17,566 nucleotides of DNA, taken from Myxococcota bacterium (GTDB lineage Bacteria > Myxococcota_C > UBA6777). Positions within the stretch are counted from its first letter, which is position 1, and each line of letters begins with the position of its first letter. The DNA is taken from positions 1 to 17,566 of the forward strand of contig JAKLKB010000139.1 in assembly GCA_023150835.1 (NCBI GenBank), read 5' to 3'. The notes beneath the pieces are model-generated. The model saw only the letters and a list, made by a program, of their open reading frames with translations, was not told the origin of the DNA and made no database searches. The translations under genes were made by a program, and so were the position numbers. Shown one piece after another: positions 1 through 8,136 of this stretch.

Positions 1-123
1 AAAACAACACAAAACGCCAAAAAGCCGTGTTCACGGTACTTCAAGCGACAGAGCCGTCTGTTTGAAAAGCCTGCGCTCTCTTCGCCTACAAGGGGTCAAG
101 GGGCCTTCGGTCCCTTGTGGGGC
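1..123. other. gene-free repeat-rich DNA
   Basis: I see no plausible gene here. Two hairpins are visible. CCGTGTTCACGG lies at 25-36. A stronger stem lies at 97-117, with CAAGGGGCC pairing to GGTCCCTTG (one G-T pair) around a TTC loop. The block at 25-57 resembles 11969-12001, with identical CCGTGTTC and CAAGCGAC blocks at the same spacing. This looks like a degraded dispersed repeat beside the better-preserved element that follows. Confidence 0.5.
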
Positions 124-394
124 ATGGGGCAAAGCCCCATAGGCGTTAGGTTAAGCGCTTGTTGGCCCCCCACCCCAGCCCTCCCCCGTGAACAGGGGAG
201 GGAGCGAAAGTCGGAAGCAGCGGGGATGTTGTTTTTTCGTGACGCACGCTGTATGCACGACGCGCAGACGCTGCCCGTTCCAACTTCCCCCCGTTCACGG
301 GGGGATTGAGGGGGGGGGCGACAAAAGAAACGGCGATCAGGCTAGACTATCCGGTGTTTCCACCTTAACAAGGCGCGTATGGGGCAAAGCCCCA
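124..394. repeat. composite REPIN-like element, copy 1
   Basis: Two nested levels of inverted symmetry are visible. The outer ends are ATGGGGCAAAGCCCCAT (124-140) and ATGGGGCAAAGCCCCA (379-394). Read from each end inward, both continue as GCCCCATA followed by a base and GCG, so the ends are inverted relative to each other. Inside are two C/G-rich hairpins in opposite orientation: CCCTCCCC/GGGGAGGG around CGTGAACA (179-202) and CCCCCC/GGGGGG around GTTCAC (287-304). The loops GTGAAC and GTTCAC are reverse complements, as expected of paired REP sequences (a REPIN). About 80 bp of spacer separates them. A near-identical copy begins near 17398. The right end lies 31 bp past the stop of the deformylase gene, so its outer hairpin could also end that transcript. 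No REP-associated (RAYT) transposase is present in the window. Confidence 0.75.
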
Positions 395-425
395 CAAAAT
401 ATGCCCAACCGCGAGAACAACCGTC

Positions 426-1142
426 TTATCCTTCTTTTTCGCGACTACGCGGCAAGACGTAGCGTTGCCATTCGGCTTCAAACGCCAGAGACAGAGTTGA
501 CGGCATTCTATCCAAAAAGACGATGCCATCGAGATGATCGTACTCGTGTTGGATCACACGTGCGTGAAAGCCCGTGGCCTCAAATGAAACGGGCTGACCT
601 TCGACATCCCACCCTTCGACATGGATCGTATGCGCACGCGGAACTTGCCCACGCAAGGCCGGGATCGACAAGCACCCTTCCCAATCTTGCACTTCTTCAT
701 TTCCCAAAGAAACGGTGGGATTAACCAAGACACGCGGAGCCACCTCAAACGCTTGTTCTTGGCGCATTGACGGAACGTAATACGCAAAACAACGCAGCCC
801 GACCGCGACTTGTGGCGACGCAAGCCCCACGCCTTCGGCTTCAAACATCGAAGCCAACAACGATCGCGCAAACGACCGAAAGACCGGCGTTCCCAACACT
901 TGGCTCGGTACAGGCTGCGCGATATCCCGCAACGTCGGATGTCCCAGTCGTACGATCTCCAAGAGTGTTGGGACATCCGATGTATCGGCACTTTCTGCTG
1001 TCTCCATCACCAGTTGAAAGGATCGATTCCGCTCAAGAGAACGCTGCCTAGACAGTTCTCGCTCCAGATCAACCAACATCTGTTCGGGTGAAACCACCTG
1101 ATCCCATTTGAAAGGAGTGGCCTCGTGCTTTCTCTGTGACAT
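426..1142 (-). CDS. def: peptide deformylase
   Basis: This enzyme removes the N-formyl group from nascent proteins in the cytoplasm. All three family motifs are present in order: GVGLASPQV (residues 104-112), EGCLSIP (155-161) and HEYDHLDG (199-206). By family knowledge Cys157, His199 and His203 bind the metal and Glu200 is catalytic. The protein has 238 residues. The recognisable deformylase fold begins only near residue 60 (LLEIVRLGHPTLR), so there is an N-terminal extension of about 58 residues that is charged and probably partly helical. The ATG at 1142 has only a weak G-rich Shine-Dalgarno (ACGGGGAT). A start at Met46 (1007) has no better one, so the extension may be real. The gene starts 24 bp after the stop of the SDR gene on the same strand, which suggests co-transcription. 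The usual partner fmt is not adjacent. Identity is near certain; the start is less so. Confidence 0.95.
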   Translation of the reverse strand: MSQRKHEATPFKWDQVVSPEQMLVDLERELSRQRSLERNRSFQLVMETAESADTSDVPTLLEIVRLGHPTLRDIAQPVPSQVLGTPVFRSFARSLLASMFEAEGVGLASPQVAVGLRCFAYYVPSMRQEQAFEVAPRVLVNPTVSLGNEEVQDWEGCLSIPALRGQVPRAHTIHVEGWDVEGQPVSFEATGFHARVIQHEYDHLDGIVFLDRMPSTLSLAFEAEWQRYVLPRSREKEG

Positions 1143-1166
1143 CGTTTATCCCCGTCTTTTCGAGCT

Positions 1167-2003
1167 TTACGACAAGCGCTTTTTCTTGCGGAAGTTGCGC
1201 ACGTCTCGATCCACGAAAAACCGCATGATATTGGGCGTAGTGGTCGCGGCGAGGTGGATCATCTTCAGATCCATCTTGCCGGGAAGGATATGATAACGCC
1301 CCGCCGCTACGCCTTTGAGTGTCAAACGGGCCACATCATCCGCAGACATCAGTTTTGCGCTTCCTGCGATGGCCTTGGTTTCGGGGGGTTTGGTTTTGTT
1401 TTCTTCTTCGTACTGCGGTGTGTCCGTATCGGGCGGCATCACCAACGACATCTGGATCGCTGTATCCGCCAACTCGTTGCGCAACGCATCGCTAAATCCG
1501 TGTATCGCGAACTTTGAAGCCGCATAAGCCGTGTAGCCCACGATCGACATCACCCCCAAGATCGAGGTGACGTTGACGAGATGGCCTGCGTTTCGGGCGC
1601 GCATCTGTGGCAACACCGCCCGCGTCATCCACACCGTCCCGAAATAATTGATCTGCATCATCTTCTCAAACACCGCAGGATCGGTGTTTTCGAAGTAGTC
1701 ACAGTATGCCACGCCCGCGTTATTAAACAGCAGATCGACGCGCCCTAGCTCTCCCGTCAATGCCGAAACACCCGCCTCAACATCGCCTTGCTGGCTGATA
1801 TCCATCGCACGCGCCAAGATCTTTTGTTCGGGCCGCTGCCGCACCCCTTCCATCGCGACTCGCGCTTCGTCGAGCAATCCCGGACGACGCGCTACGATCG
1901 CCACATCACAGCCCATCTGCACAAGCTGCAACGCCAACGACCGCCCGATACCACTCGAACCACCCGTGACGATGGCGGATTTCCCTTCATACTTGCTTTT
2001 CAC
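1167..2003 (-). CDS. SDR oxidoreductase, 3-ketodihydrosphingosine reductase-like
   Basis: This is a classical short-chain dehydrogenase with the NAD(P)-binding motif TGGSSGIG (residues 13-20), NNAG (94-97) and a catalytic Ser147-Tyr160-Lys164 set (YAASK). The stretch PPDTDTPQYEEENKTKPPET (190-209) closely resembles the signature of eukaryotic 3-ketodihydrosphingosine reductase (KDSR/TSC10), where PPDTDTP is followed by an EEN-TKP-ET pattern. The inferred role is NADPH-dependent reduction of 3-ketosphinganine in sphingolipid synthesis. The C-terminus is basic (RKKKRLS). I chose GTG at 2003 because AAGGAG lies six bases upstream; an in-frame GTG at 2030 would add nine residues but has a poor ribosome site. 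The product is then 278 residues. It is first in a unit with peptide deformylase. No serine palmitoyltransferase gene lies in the window. SDR assignment is near certain; the substrate is inferred from the signature. Confidence 0.85.
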   Translation of the reverse strand: MKSKYEGKSAIVTGGSSGIGRSLALQLVQMGCDVAIVARRPGLLDEARVAMEGVRQRPEQKILARAMDISQQGDVEAGVSALTGELGRVDLLFNNAGVAYCDYFENTDPAVFEKMMQINYFGTVWMTRAVLPQMRARNAGHLVNVTSILGVMSIVGYTAYAASKFAIHGFSDALRNELADTAIQMSLVMPPDTDTPQYEEENKTKPPETKAIAGSAKLMSADDVARLTLKGVAAGRYHILPGKMDLKMIHLAATTTPNIMRFFVDRDVRNFRKKKRLS

Positions 2004-2009
2004 ATCGAT

Positions 2010-2015
2010 CTCCTT
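2010..2015 (-). promoter_or_regulatory. ribosome binding site deciding the SDR start
   Basis: AAGGAG on the minus strand lies six bases before GTG at 2003. It falls inside the longer open frame that starts at GTG 2030, so it argues for the internal start. Confidence 0.7.
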
Positions 2016-2239
2016 TCCGAAACTGTCCACGATCTCGCGCTGCTCGACAAACCACGCCGTGTCCCTGTTATGTTGCGCGATCTCTTGGGTGTCTTGTTAT
2101 GACACACGACTGTCCTAGTGCAGTGGGCTGCATCATAAAGAGGCCCCACACCCAACGCAACCCAAAAACACGAAACCCCTCCACCAAGCCCCATCCTCCG
2201 AGCCTGTATGTGGGGATCTCAACAACGCTACGCTGAGAC

Positions 2240-2268
2240 TTGACGCCTATTTTGTGATCTTCTATACC
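2240..2268 (+). promoter_or_regulatory. sigma70-type promoter for glycosyltransferase gene
   Basis: TTGACG (2240-2245) and TATACC (2263-2268) are separated by exactly 17 bases, a near-consensus arrangement. Transcription would start near 2275, giving a leader of about 73 nt before the ATG at 2348. Confidence 0.6.
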
Positions 2269-2347
2269 AGAAGCCTTGCCCAAGAAACGACTCGGCCAAC
2301 CGCCTCGTAAACAGGCACGCTCCCTTGCTTAGTAAAAGGAAGATTTT

Positions 2348-5300
2348 ATGGCACCAAAAAGCCCGTCATACGAACGTTTTCTCGACCTCTGGATCACCCT
2401 CGGATTGGTCCTGCTCGCCGCCGTCCTCTACGTTCCTTATCTCGGAACCTCCCCACTTTGGGACCCTTGGGAAGCCCATTACAGCCAAGTCGCGATGGAG
2501 ATGGTCTGGAAAGATAGCTGGTGGATGCTTTGGTATCGCGAGTCCGACCGCAGCTTCTGGTCCAAACCTGTCTTTACTTTCTGGTTGATGGTCTCTTCGC
2601 TCAAAACTTTTCGCATCCAACAGTTTGGCGATATCGCACAAGCCGAGTTCTATCTTCGCCTTCCTATCGCCCTTTTTGGCGCGACGGGCATCGGCTTCTT
2701 CTACTACTTTATCCGTAAACTCTGGGATCGCCGTGTCGGTCTGCTCGCCGCGCTAATCCTCGCCACTTGCCCCCAATACTTCTTGCTCTCGCGCCAAGTG
2801 ATGGTCGATATCCCCTTTATGGTTCTGGCGATCTGTGCGCTCGGATTCCTTGCGCTCGGCATCTTCGGCCAAGAAGCTGACGAAGACGATGCACAACGCA
2901 AACAAGGCGCACTCACAACACTCGCTGTCGCGGGCATCTTCTTCGCCATCCAGATCGTCGAAGTCCTTTATTGGCAGTCCGTCTCCAACCAAAGCTTGCG
3001 CGAAACATGGAGCCAAAGCAACTACGCGTGGACCGCCATCGGCCTGTTTTTGGTCGTCTGGTCCGTCGTTCGCTATCTCGTCGCCAACCCACAAACCCGC
3101 GCCTTTTACCTGTTTTTCTTCTTTAGCGGTCTTGTGTACCTCGCCAAAGGGCTTCTCTCCATCGTCCTCCCGGGCGGCATCTTGTTTTTCTACATCGTCC
3201 TTGCGGGAGATTGGGATCTTCTGCGACGGATGCGCCTTGTGTATCTCTCCGAACACATCAGCCTGCGCGCTTCGATCTGGCTCGCTGCCCTCAGCGGCTT
3301 TTTCGCGATCTTTGTGATCGTCTATCCCATGTTTCAAAACACCAGCCTTGTCCAACTTCTCGCTGGACTCTGGACCCAAAAAGTCGAATTCGTCCGAAAC
3401 AACCAAACCTTTGTCTACTATCCCTTTGCTTGGCTCAAAGCACTCCTCGGATATCTCGATACCTTCGTCTTGATCCCCTTTGCCAAACTCGCTCCCGCAG
3501 GTTCGGCCTTCTCCAATCCCACCTACCAGATCCGCTTCTTGATCGCTGCTGGATTGCTGCTGTTGATCTGGATCGTCGCTCTATCCGGCAAAAACAAGCG
3601 CGTGGCCTTCTTCCTCCCCCTTGGTGGTGCCCTCTTGCTGTGGGAACTCTTGACCCACGCAGGCATCTACCAATTCGCTCTCCGCCTTCCCATCGGCTCT
3701 TACATCATCCAAACCAAAACCACTTCCATCCACGTCTCTTTGCTTCTTTCGCTGATCTTGATCGCCATCCCATTGCTCAAACGCGAGAACTTCTGGTTTC
3801 GCGCAGGCACCATCACAGGCGCTGGACTCGTCCTCTATTACGCCCTTGCTCCCGTCCAATTGGGCGCAGGACTACGCAACACCCTCAGCAACCTCTTCTA
3901 CCAAAACAACAATGTTTGGACGATCTTTGTCCTTGCCCTGATGGCGGTACTTTACGCACAACTCACCAAAGAAGATCCCGAGGCTCCCGCCTCTTCCCCG
4001 CTTCAATCCACACAAGCCGAATACCTCAAAGCCTTTTTCTTCCCGGGCGTCCTGCTGTTCCTTGTTGTCGCTGGAACGTGGACCTATTACATGAACCTCC
4101 ATCACGGCCTTCCCTTCATGCGAGAATGGTTTGTTTATCACCATTTCTCCCGCGTGGCCGGCGTGATCGAAAAACCCAACGATAGTTTCGACCTGTATGT
4201 CCGACAAATCGGCTTTGGACTCTTCCCTTGGGCCGCCATGATCCCGATCGCCTTGTTCCGCTTTATGCAGTGGTCTTGGCGCGACTTTACCAACCGACTT
4301 GGCTTGCGCAACTACTTCTTCTTCTGCTGCTTTTTCTTCCCCTACTTTTTCTTTACCTTCTCTTCCACCAAGTTTCACCACTACATCTTCCCTGTTGTTC
4401 CTTTCCTCGCCTTGATCGTCGCCGTTTGGCTCTCCCGCCTATTCCTCGAAAATGGCGTCACCAAAGAGCGCATCGGCCTCGCCATCTCGCTTCTCTTCTT
4501 TGTCCTCCTTGCCAAGGACTTGATGACCAACTACAAACCCCTCCACCAACTCTTTACCTACTACTACACCCGCGAAACTCCGCCCGATGTGTATCCAAGC
4601 AACTTCTTTAGCATCGTGTTCGCGCTGATCGGCCTCGGCCTCTTTGTCTCCCTGCTCAGCCGCAAGATGCGCCCCGCTCATTTTGCCCTTGTGTACGTCC
4701 CTGTCACCCTGTTTGTGTTGTTTGTCAACGTCCGATTGATGCCTGCCATCGGCGAAAACTACTCCTTCAAAAGCGTATTCGACGAATACAAACGACTCGA
4801 CAAACACGCCCAAAAAGAAGCCCACAACCGCAAGTTCTTGCGCAAAGGCATGACCGTAAAACAAGAACTCACCGTCCTCAACCGTGGCAAAACCCCCTTC
4901 GGCGAATACAGCAACTGGGACGAACGCTCGACCTCTTTCTACACCAAAAACTTTAGTACCTACTTGGGACGCGCTGACGATACACGAAACTTTATTCAGC
5001 GCCACCCCAACGTCTACATCATGGTCAAACACCAAGAGATCCCGATGCTGCGCCGACTTGCCGCAACTGTCGGCAAAAACATCTATATCGTCGCTCGTCC
5101 CCACTTTGAGATGTGGCTCGTCTCTACCCAACCCGCAGCAGGTGGCCGCACCAAAAGCGATATCATCTTCCGTTCTCGCCCTGATATGCGCGGTCCCAAC
5201 TGGAAACAACTCAATATCAATTTTGACAACAAAGTCCGTCTGATCGGCGTTTGGCAAAATCAGCCCAACGGCTACAAACGCGGCGACAAAGTCGAACTCC

Positions 5301-5632
5301 GCTTCCTCTTCCAAGTGACGGGCCGTATGCGCCGCAACTGGCGCGGCTTCATCCACGCCGATCCCGTCACATGGACCCGCAATCGACTCAACTGGGATCA
5401 CGAGATGTCCGAAGGACTCTACCCCACCAGCGAATGGAAGGTCGGTGAATACGTCCAAGATGTCGTGATCCGACGTATCCCCCGCAACTTCCCCGAAAAT
5501 TACCTCTCCCTCTCCATCTATATGGGCCTGTGGATCGGTAGCGACCGCCTGCCCGTCCTCTCCTCCCAAGGCGCCTATCACGACGGACAAAACCGCGTCA
5601 GTGCTCTCGTCCTCAAACTCCTCCCCAACTGA
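2348..5632 (+). CDS. ArnT/PMT-like membrane glycosyltransferase with C-terminal extension
   Basis: This is a polytopic membrane protein of 1094 residues, about twice the usual size of ArnT-type (GT83/GT39 clan) enzymes. These enzymes move a sugar from a polyprenyl-phosphate carrier to an acceptor on the outer face of the inner membrane. The first-loop acidic motif is DPWEAHY (39-45), followed by WSKPVFTFWL (71-80), matching the DE and KPP--YWL regions of the family. The later family blocks come only at residues 595-640 (FVYHHFSRVAG, then GLFPWAAMIP) and 673-682 (STKFHHYIFP). In ArnT the first and later blocks lie about 200 residues apart, so roughly 300 residues of extra membrane segments appear inserted. 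After a last membrane segment near 780-800 comes a soluble region of about 290 residues. Its end (IGVWQNQPNGYKRGDKVELRF onward, including YPTSEWKVGEYV) looks like a beta-sandwich found at the C-terminus of some long glycosyltransferases. The start is ATG 2348 with AAGGAAG five bases upstream. Donor and acceptor cannot be read from the sequence. Confidence 0.85.
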   Translation: MAPKSPSYERFLDLWITLGLVLLAAVLYVPYLGTSPLWDPWEAHYSQVAMEMVWKDSWWMLWYRESDRSFWSKPVFTFWLMVSSLKTFRIQQFGDIAQAEFYLRLPIALFGATGIGFFYYFIRKLWDRRVGLLAALILATCPQYFLLSRQVMVDIPFMVLAICALGFLALGIFGQEADEDDAQRKQGALTTLAVAGIFFAIQIVEVLYWQSVSNQSLRETWSQSNYAWTAIGLFLVVWSVVRYLVANPQTRAFYLFFFFSGLVYLAKGLLSIVLPGGILFFYIVLAGDWDLLRRMRLVYLSEHISLRASIWLAALSGFFAIFVIVYPMFQNTSLVQLLAGLWTQKVEFVRNNQTFVYYPFAWLKALLGYLDTFVLIPFAKLAPAGSAFSNPTYQIRFLIAAGLLLLIWIVALSGKNKRVAFFLPLGGALLLWELLTHAGIYQFALRLPIGSYIIQTKTTSIHVSLLLSLILIAIPLLKRENFWFRAGTITGAGLVLYYALAPVQLGAGLRNTLSNLFYQNNNVWTIFVLALMAVLYAQLTKEDPEAPASSPLQSTQAEYLKAFFFPGVLLFLVVAGTWTYYMNLHHGLPFMREWFVYHHFSRVAGVIEKPNDSFDLYVRQIGFGLFPWAAMIPIALFRFMQWSWRDFTNRLGLRNYFFFCCFFFPYFFFTFSSTKFHHYIFPVVPFLALIVAVWLSRLFLENGVTKERIGLAISLLFFVLLAKDLMTNYKPLHQLFTYYYTRETPPDVYPSNFFSIVFALIGLGLFVSLLSRKMRPAHFALVYVPVTLFVLFVNVRLMPAIGENYSFKSVFDEYKRLDKHAQKEAHNRKFLRKGMTVKQELTVLNRGKTPFGEYSNWDERSTSFYTKNFSTYLGRADDTRNFIQRHPNVYIMVKHQEIPMLRRLAATVGKNIYIVARPHFEMWLVSTQPAAGGRTKSDIIFRSRPDMRGPNWKQLNINFDNKVRLIGVWQNQPNGYKRGDKVELRFLFQVTGRMRRNWRGFIHADPVTWTRNRLNWDHEMSEGLYPTSEWKVGEYVQDVVIRRIPRNFPENYLSLSIYMGLWIGSDRLPVLSSQGAYHDGQNRVSALVLKLLPN

Positions 5633-5725
5633 TACGAGATCCGAGTGATGCGCACACAAAGAGCCGACGCGATCCGTTGTAAACGCCCTATGGCTGGGCA
5701 GCCCCTGTGGCTGCCCCTACGTTGA
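5633..5725. repeat. palindromic repeat between convergent genes
   Basis: The short gap between the convergent glycosyltransferase and LysR genes carries GGGCAGCC (5696-5703) pairing with GGCTGCCC (5709-5716). The reverse complement of this unit (GTAGGGGCAGCC..GGCTGCCCA, then CCATAGGGC) recurs in similar form at about 12032-12070, so it belongs to a dispersed family. It may also serve as a bidirectional transcript end, but there is no T-tract. Confidence 0.55.
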
Positions 5726-6691
5726 TCACACAATGGGCGGATTTCGTATAACCCCACCCTCCGCCCCCATCTGCCCCACTGCACGCCGCACACACTCACG
5801 AAACCAACCGTGCCGCTCGTCACGTTCATACCGCTGATGCCAGATCCCGAACATCTCGATCTGACCGACTTCTACAGGCACTTCCAACATCACCACTTCT
5901 ACCCAACGCATCACTTCGTGCGCCAGCCGCCACGGACAAGAGAGCACATAGTCCGATCGCAACAGCACAAACAACGCCGTTGAAAATTGCGGAACAGTCC
6001 GCGCCACTCGCCGACGCCTGCCTTTTTTCTCCAACGCCTCATCGATCGAACCCAACGCGGACACACCACGCGGTGCCACCAACAAATGTGGCCAACACAC
6101 ATAACTCTCCACTCCCCACACTTCCGACAAAACAGGATGTCCCCTCCGCACCAAACAGACCAGACGATCCGCAAACAACGGCTCACTCTTCCAATGCACA
6201 GACATCGGAAGATTCGGCGCGATCACCATCTCCACACGATCTTCATTCAAAAAGTCGCCAAAGTCCCCTTGCATCGGGAAAACATGCAAGTTCAGATCAG
6301 GTGCCTCCGCACGCATCACCGCCTCCAAAAAACCAAACAGCACCAAATCCACATGATCCGATGTCATCACGCGCATCGCCCCTTGCATCCGCGATGGCTC
6401 AAAACGCTCCGACACCCGCAGGATCTGTTGCATCTGCTCGACCATCCGCTGCAACGGCTCTCTGAGCTCGCTCCCCATCCGCGAAAGGCTCATCTCTCGC
6501 CCCGAACGGATCAACAAGGGATCGCCAAAGTGACCACGCAGCCGAGTCAGCGCGTTGCTCAACGCGGGCTGCGTCAGCCCCAGTCTCTTGGCTGCTTTCG
6601 AGACGCTTTGCTCCTGCAACAACACATACAGCGCGTGCAACAGATTTAGATCCACCGCTGCCAAACGACTTTTCCCCTGCTGAGCATCCAT
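5726..6691 (-). CDS. LysR-type transcriptional regulator
   Basis: This is a DNA-binding regulator of 321 residues, typical LysR length. The N-terminal winged helix-turn-helix is clear: DLNLLHALYVLLQEQSVSKA, followed by AKRLGLTQPALSNALTRLR, within residues 14-62. The remainder fits a type-2 periplasmic-binding-protein-like effector domain, nearest in feel to the NodD-like group. I chose the ATG at 6691 because GGAG lies six bases upstream; the longer frame begins at a TTG (6724) without a ribosome site. The gene is divergent from the MDR oxidoreductase, which it probably controls, and the shared 147-bp gap contains two inverted repeats placed over its own promoter. The effector is unknown. Confidence 0.92.
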   Translation of the reverse strand: MDAQQGKSRLAAVDLNLLHALYVLLQEQSVSKAAKRLGLTQPALSNALTRLRGHFGDPLLIRSGREMSLSRMGSELREPLQRMVEQMQQILRVSERFEPSRMQGAMRVMTSDHVDLVLFGFLEAVMRAEAPDLNLHVFPMQGDFGDFLNEDRVEMVIAPNLPMSVHWKSEPLFADRLVCLVRRGHPVLSEVWGVESYVCWPHLLVAPRGVSALGSIDEALEKKGRRRRVARTVPQFSTALFVLLRSDYVLSCPWRLAHEVMRWVEVVMLEVPVEVGQIEMFGIWHQRYERDERHGWFRECVRRAVGQMGAEGGVIRNPPIV

Positions 6692-6727
6692 CACAAACTC
6701 CCATCCGATCGAGCACGCCCACAACTA

Positions 6728-6771
6728 TTCACCCCGTGAATGTTATAGATACAAACAATCGATTTGTGAAA
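6728..6771 (-). promoter_or_regulatory. LysR-gene promoter with two candidate operators
   Basis: On the minus strand TTTCAC (complement of 6766-6771) and TATAAC (complement of 6742-6747) are 18 bases apart and form a plausible promoter for the regulator. The perfect inverted repeat TTCACCCCGTGAA (6728-6740) sits at the expected transcription start. ACAAA-N7-TTTGT (6751-6767) sits in the spacer and covers the region where a plus-strand -35 (TTGTGA, 6764-6769) would lie. The arrangement suits autoregulation plus control of the divergent gene. The plus-strand -10 (TACTCT, 6786-6791) is weak. Confidence 0.45.
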
Positions 6772-6838
6772 CCTTTTGTTTCCGCTACTCTTGATCACAC
6801 GATTGCTCCAGTTTTTCCCCACAACCACGGAGTCCACC

Positions 6839-7783
6839 ATGAAGATCCTACAATTCGATCAATACGGCGATATCGATGTCTATCAATTCAAAGAACTGCC
6901 CACCCCCACACCGCAGCCCAACGAAGTGCTTCTCGATGTACGGGCTGCCGCAATCAACCCCCTTGACGGAAAGATCCGCAAAGGGCAGATGGGCTTTATG
7001 GTCGGAAACCGCTTTCCCAAAGGCGTCGGGGGTGATGTGGCCGGTGTCGTCGTTGCGATCGGAAAAAACGTCAAGTCTCTGAAAGTTGGCGATGAGGTCT
7101 TTGGCGTCGTTGCCATGAAAAGCCCCTATGGCTCGGTCGCAACACAAACCCTTGCCCCTGCCCATCAACTCGCCCTCAAACCCAAGCAGATCTCTTTTGC
7201 CCAAGCTGCCAGTTTGCCTGTCGTCGCCAACGCTGCGCTCGTCGGCCTACGTGATGTGCTCCACCTCAAACAAGGGCAACTGATCCTACTCAACGGATGT
7301 ACGGGCGGAATCGGGATCATCGCCATCCAGATCGCAAAGATCATGGGCGCCCATGTCACAGGCGTTTGCGCCACCCAAGGCGTCGAACTCGCCCGTTCCC
7401 TCGGTGCTGACGACGTGATCGATTACAAAAAACAAGACGTCTTGCAAACCTCCAAACGCTTTGACGCCCTGTTCGAACTCTCTGGCCGCCTGCCTTTCGC
7501 CAAAGCACGAACCCTCCTCACCCCCAAAGGTCTCTTCCTTGACCCCGCACCCAGCCCCAAAACGCTCATCACCAGCACACTCGCCAACCCCTTCCGTGCG
7601 CAAAAATGGAAAATGTTGATGGCCGACTTCGCCCCCGGAAACCTCGATCAGCTCGCTCAATGGGCCGCACAAGGTAAACTTAAAACACACCTCGACAAAA
7701 CCTTTCCCTTTGAACAAGCCCTCGATGCCTACCGATACGCCGAATCCCAACCCGTCCAAGGAAAAGTCGTCATCGCACTCTAA
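6839..7783 (+). CDS. zinc-independent MDR oxidoreductase (quinone reductase-like)
   Basis: This 314-residue medium-chain dehydrogenase/reductase is of the zeta-crystallin/quinone oxidoreductase type and is expected to be a cytoplasmic NADPH-dependent reductase of quinones or enones. The N-terminal GroES-like half contains AAAINPLDGKIRKG (36-49) and GGDVAGVV (64-71). The Rossmann half contains NGCTGGIG (152-159) and SLGADDVIDY. The cysteines and GHE motif of zinc-dependent alcohol dehydrogenases are absent. The start is ATG 6839 with CGGAG six bases upstream; an in-frame start at 6776 would add 21 residues and overlap the regulatory region. It is divergent from the LysR gene and is its likely target. 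The true substrate cannot be told from sequence. Confidence 0.9.
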   Translation: MKILQFDQYGDIDVYQFKELPTPTPQPNEVLLDVRAAAINPLDGKIRKGQMGFMVGNRFPKGVGGDVAGVVVAIGKNVKSLKVGDEVFGVVAMKSPYGSVATQTLAPAHQLALKPKQISFAQAASLPVVANAALVGLRDVLHLKQGQLILLNGCTGGIGIIAIQIAKIMGAHVTGVCATQGVELARSLGADDVIDYKKQDVLQTSKRFDALFELSGRLPFAKARTLLTPKGLFLDPAPSPKTLITSTLANPFRAQKWKMLMADFAPGNLDQLAQWAAQGKLKTHLDKTFPFEQALDAYRYAESQPVQGKVVIAL

Positions 7784-8136
7784 CCTCCCCCTGTTCGCCT
7801 ACTCTTGCCCGTCTGCCCGTCCCCTTTCGCCCCCCGCTCTTGCCCATCTGCTCCAAACCAACGAAGCGCCGCCCGCTCTTGCCAACCACACACGCCCTCT
7901 GCTAACAACATTTTCGGATGTTGGTTAACCTGCCCAAACAAAAACATTCAACCCTTCGAGACAACTCCAAGGCTCTTTGGGTCGACAATGTTCACAAAGC
8001 GCCATCTCTCCACACCCCCCAACGCTCCAATTCTCGGCGCAAATATTCACAAATCATCCGACATCGCAGGGAGTTCCTGCTCCTCTCATCGTACTTCAAC
8101 AAGAATCGAAGGCATTCATCGCAACGAGGAAAGATC
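7784..8136. other. intergenic region upstream of the lipoprotein gene
   Basis: About 350 bp lie here, C-rich in the first third. An open frame from 7918 runs into the lipoprotein gene, but it encodes no plausible protein and the lipoprotein has its own ribosome site. I found no convincing promoter or terminator. GGTTAACC (7923-7930) is a short palindrome of uncertain meaning. Confidence 0.4.

Larger units (their letters stand above)
2004..2347. other. divergent intergenic region, SDR / glycosyltransferase
   Basis: About 340 bp lie between the divergent SDR and glycosyltransferase genes. The plus-strand promoter near 2240 is clear. No convincing minus-strand promoter was found. A weak inverted repeat GTGTC-N7-GACAC lies at 2089-2105. 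No gene-like frame with a ribosome site was seen. Confidence 0.5.

Noticed and set aside
1-27. Similarity of the reverse complement of 1-27 to 17317-17342 (GCTTTTT, then GCGTTTTGT)
   Set aside because: The match is short and T-rich, easily due to low complexity, so it was not used to define an element boundary.
188-724. 178-residue plus-strand frame at the window start
   Set aside because: It begins inside the REPIN-like element and overlaps the deformylase gene antisense; no motifs or ribosome site.
4439-5659. 406-residue antisense frame opposite the glycosyltransferase tail
   Set aside because: It is very rich in Asp, Glu, Val and Gly, a shadow of the sense codon bias, and has no motifs.
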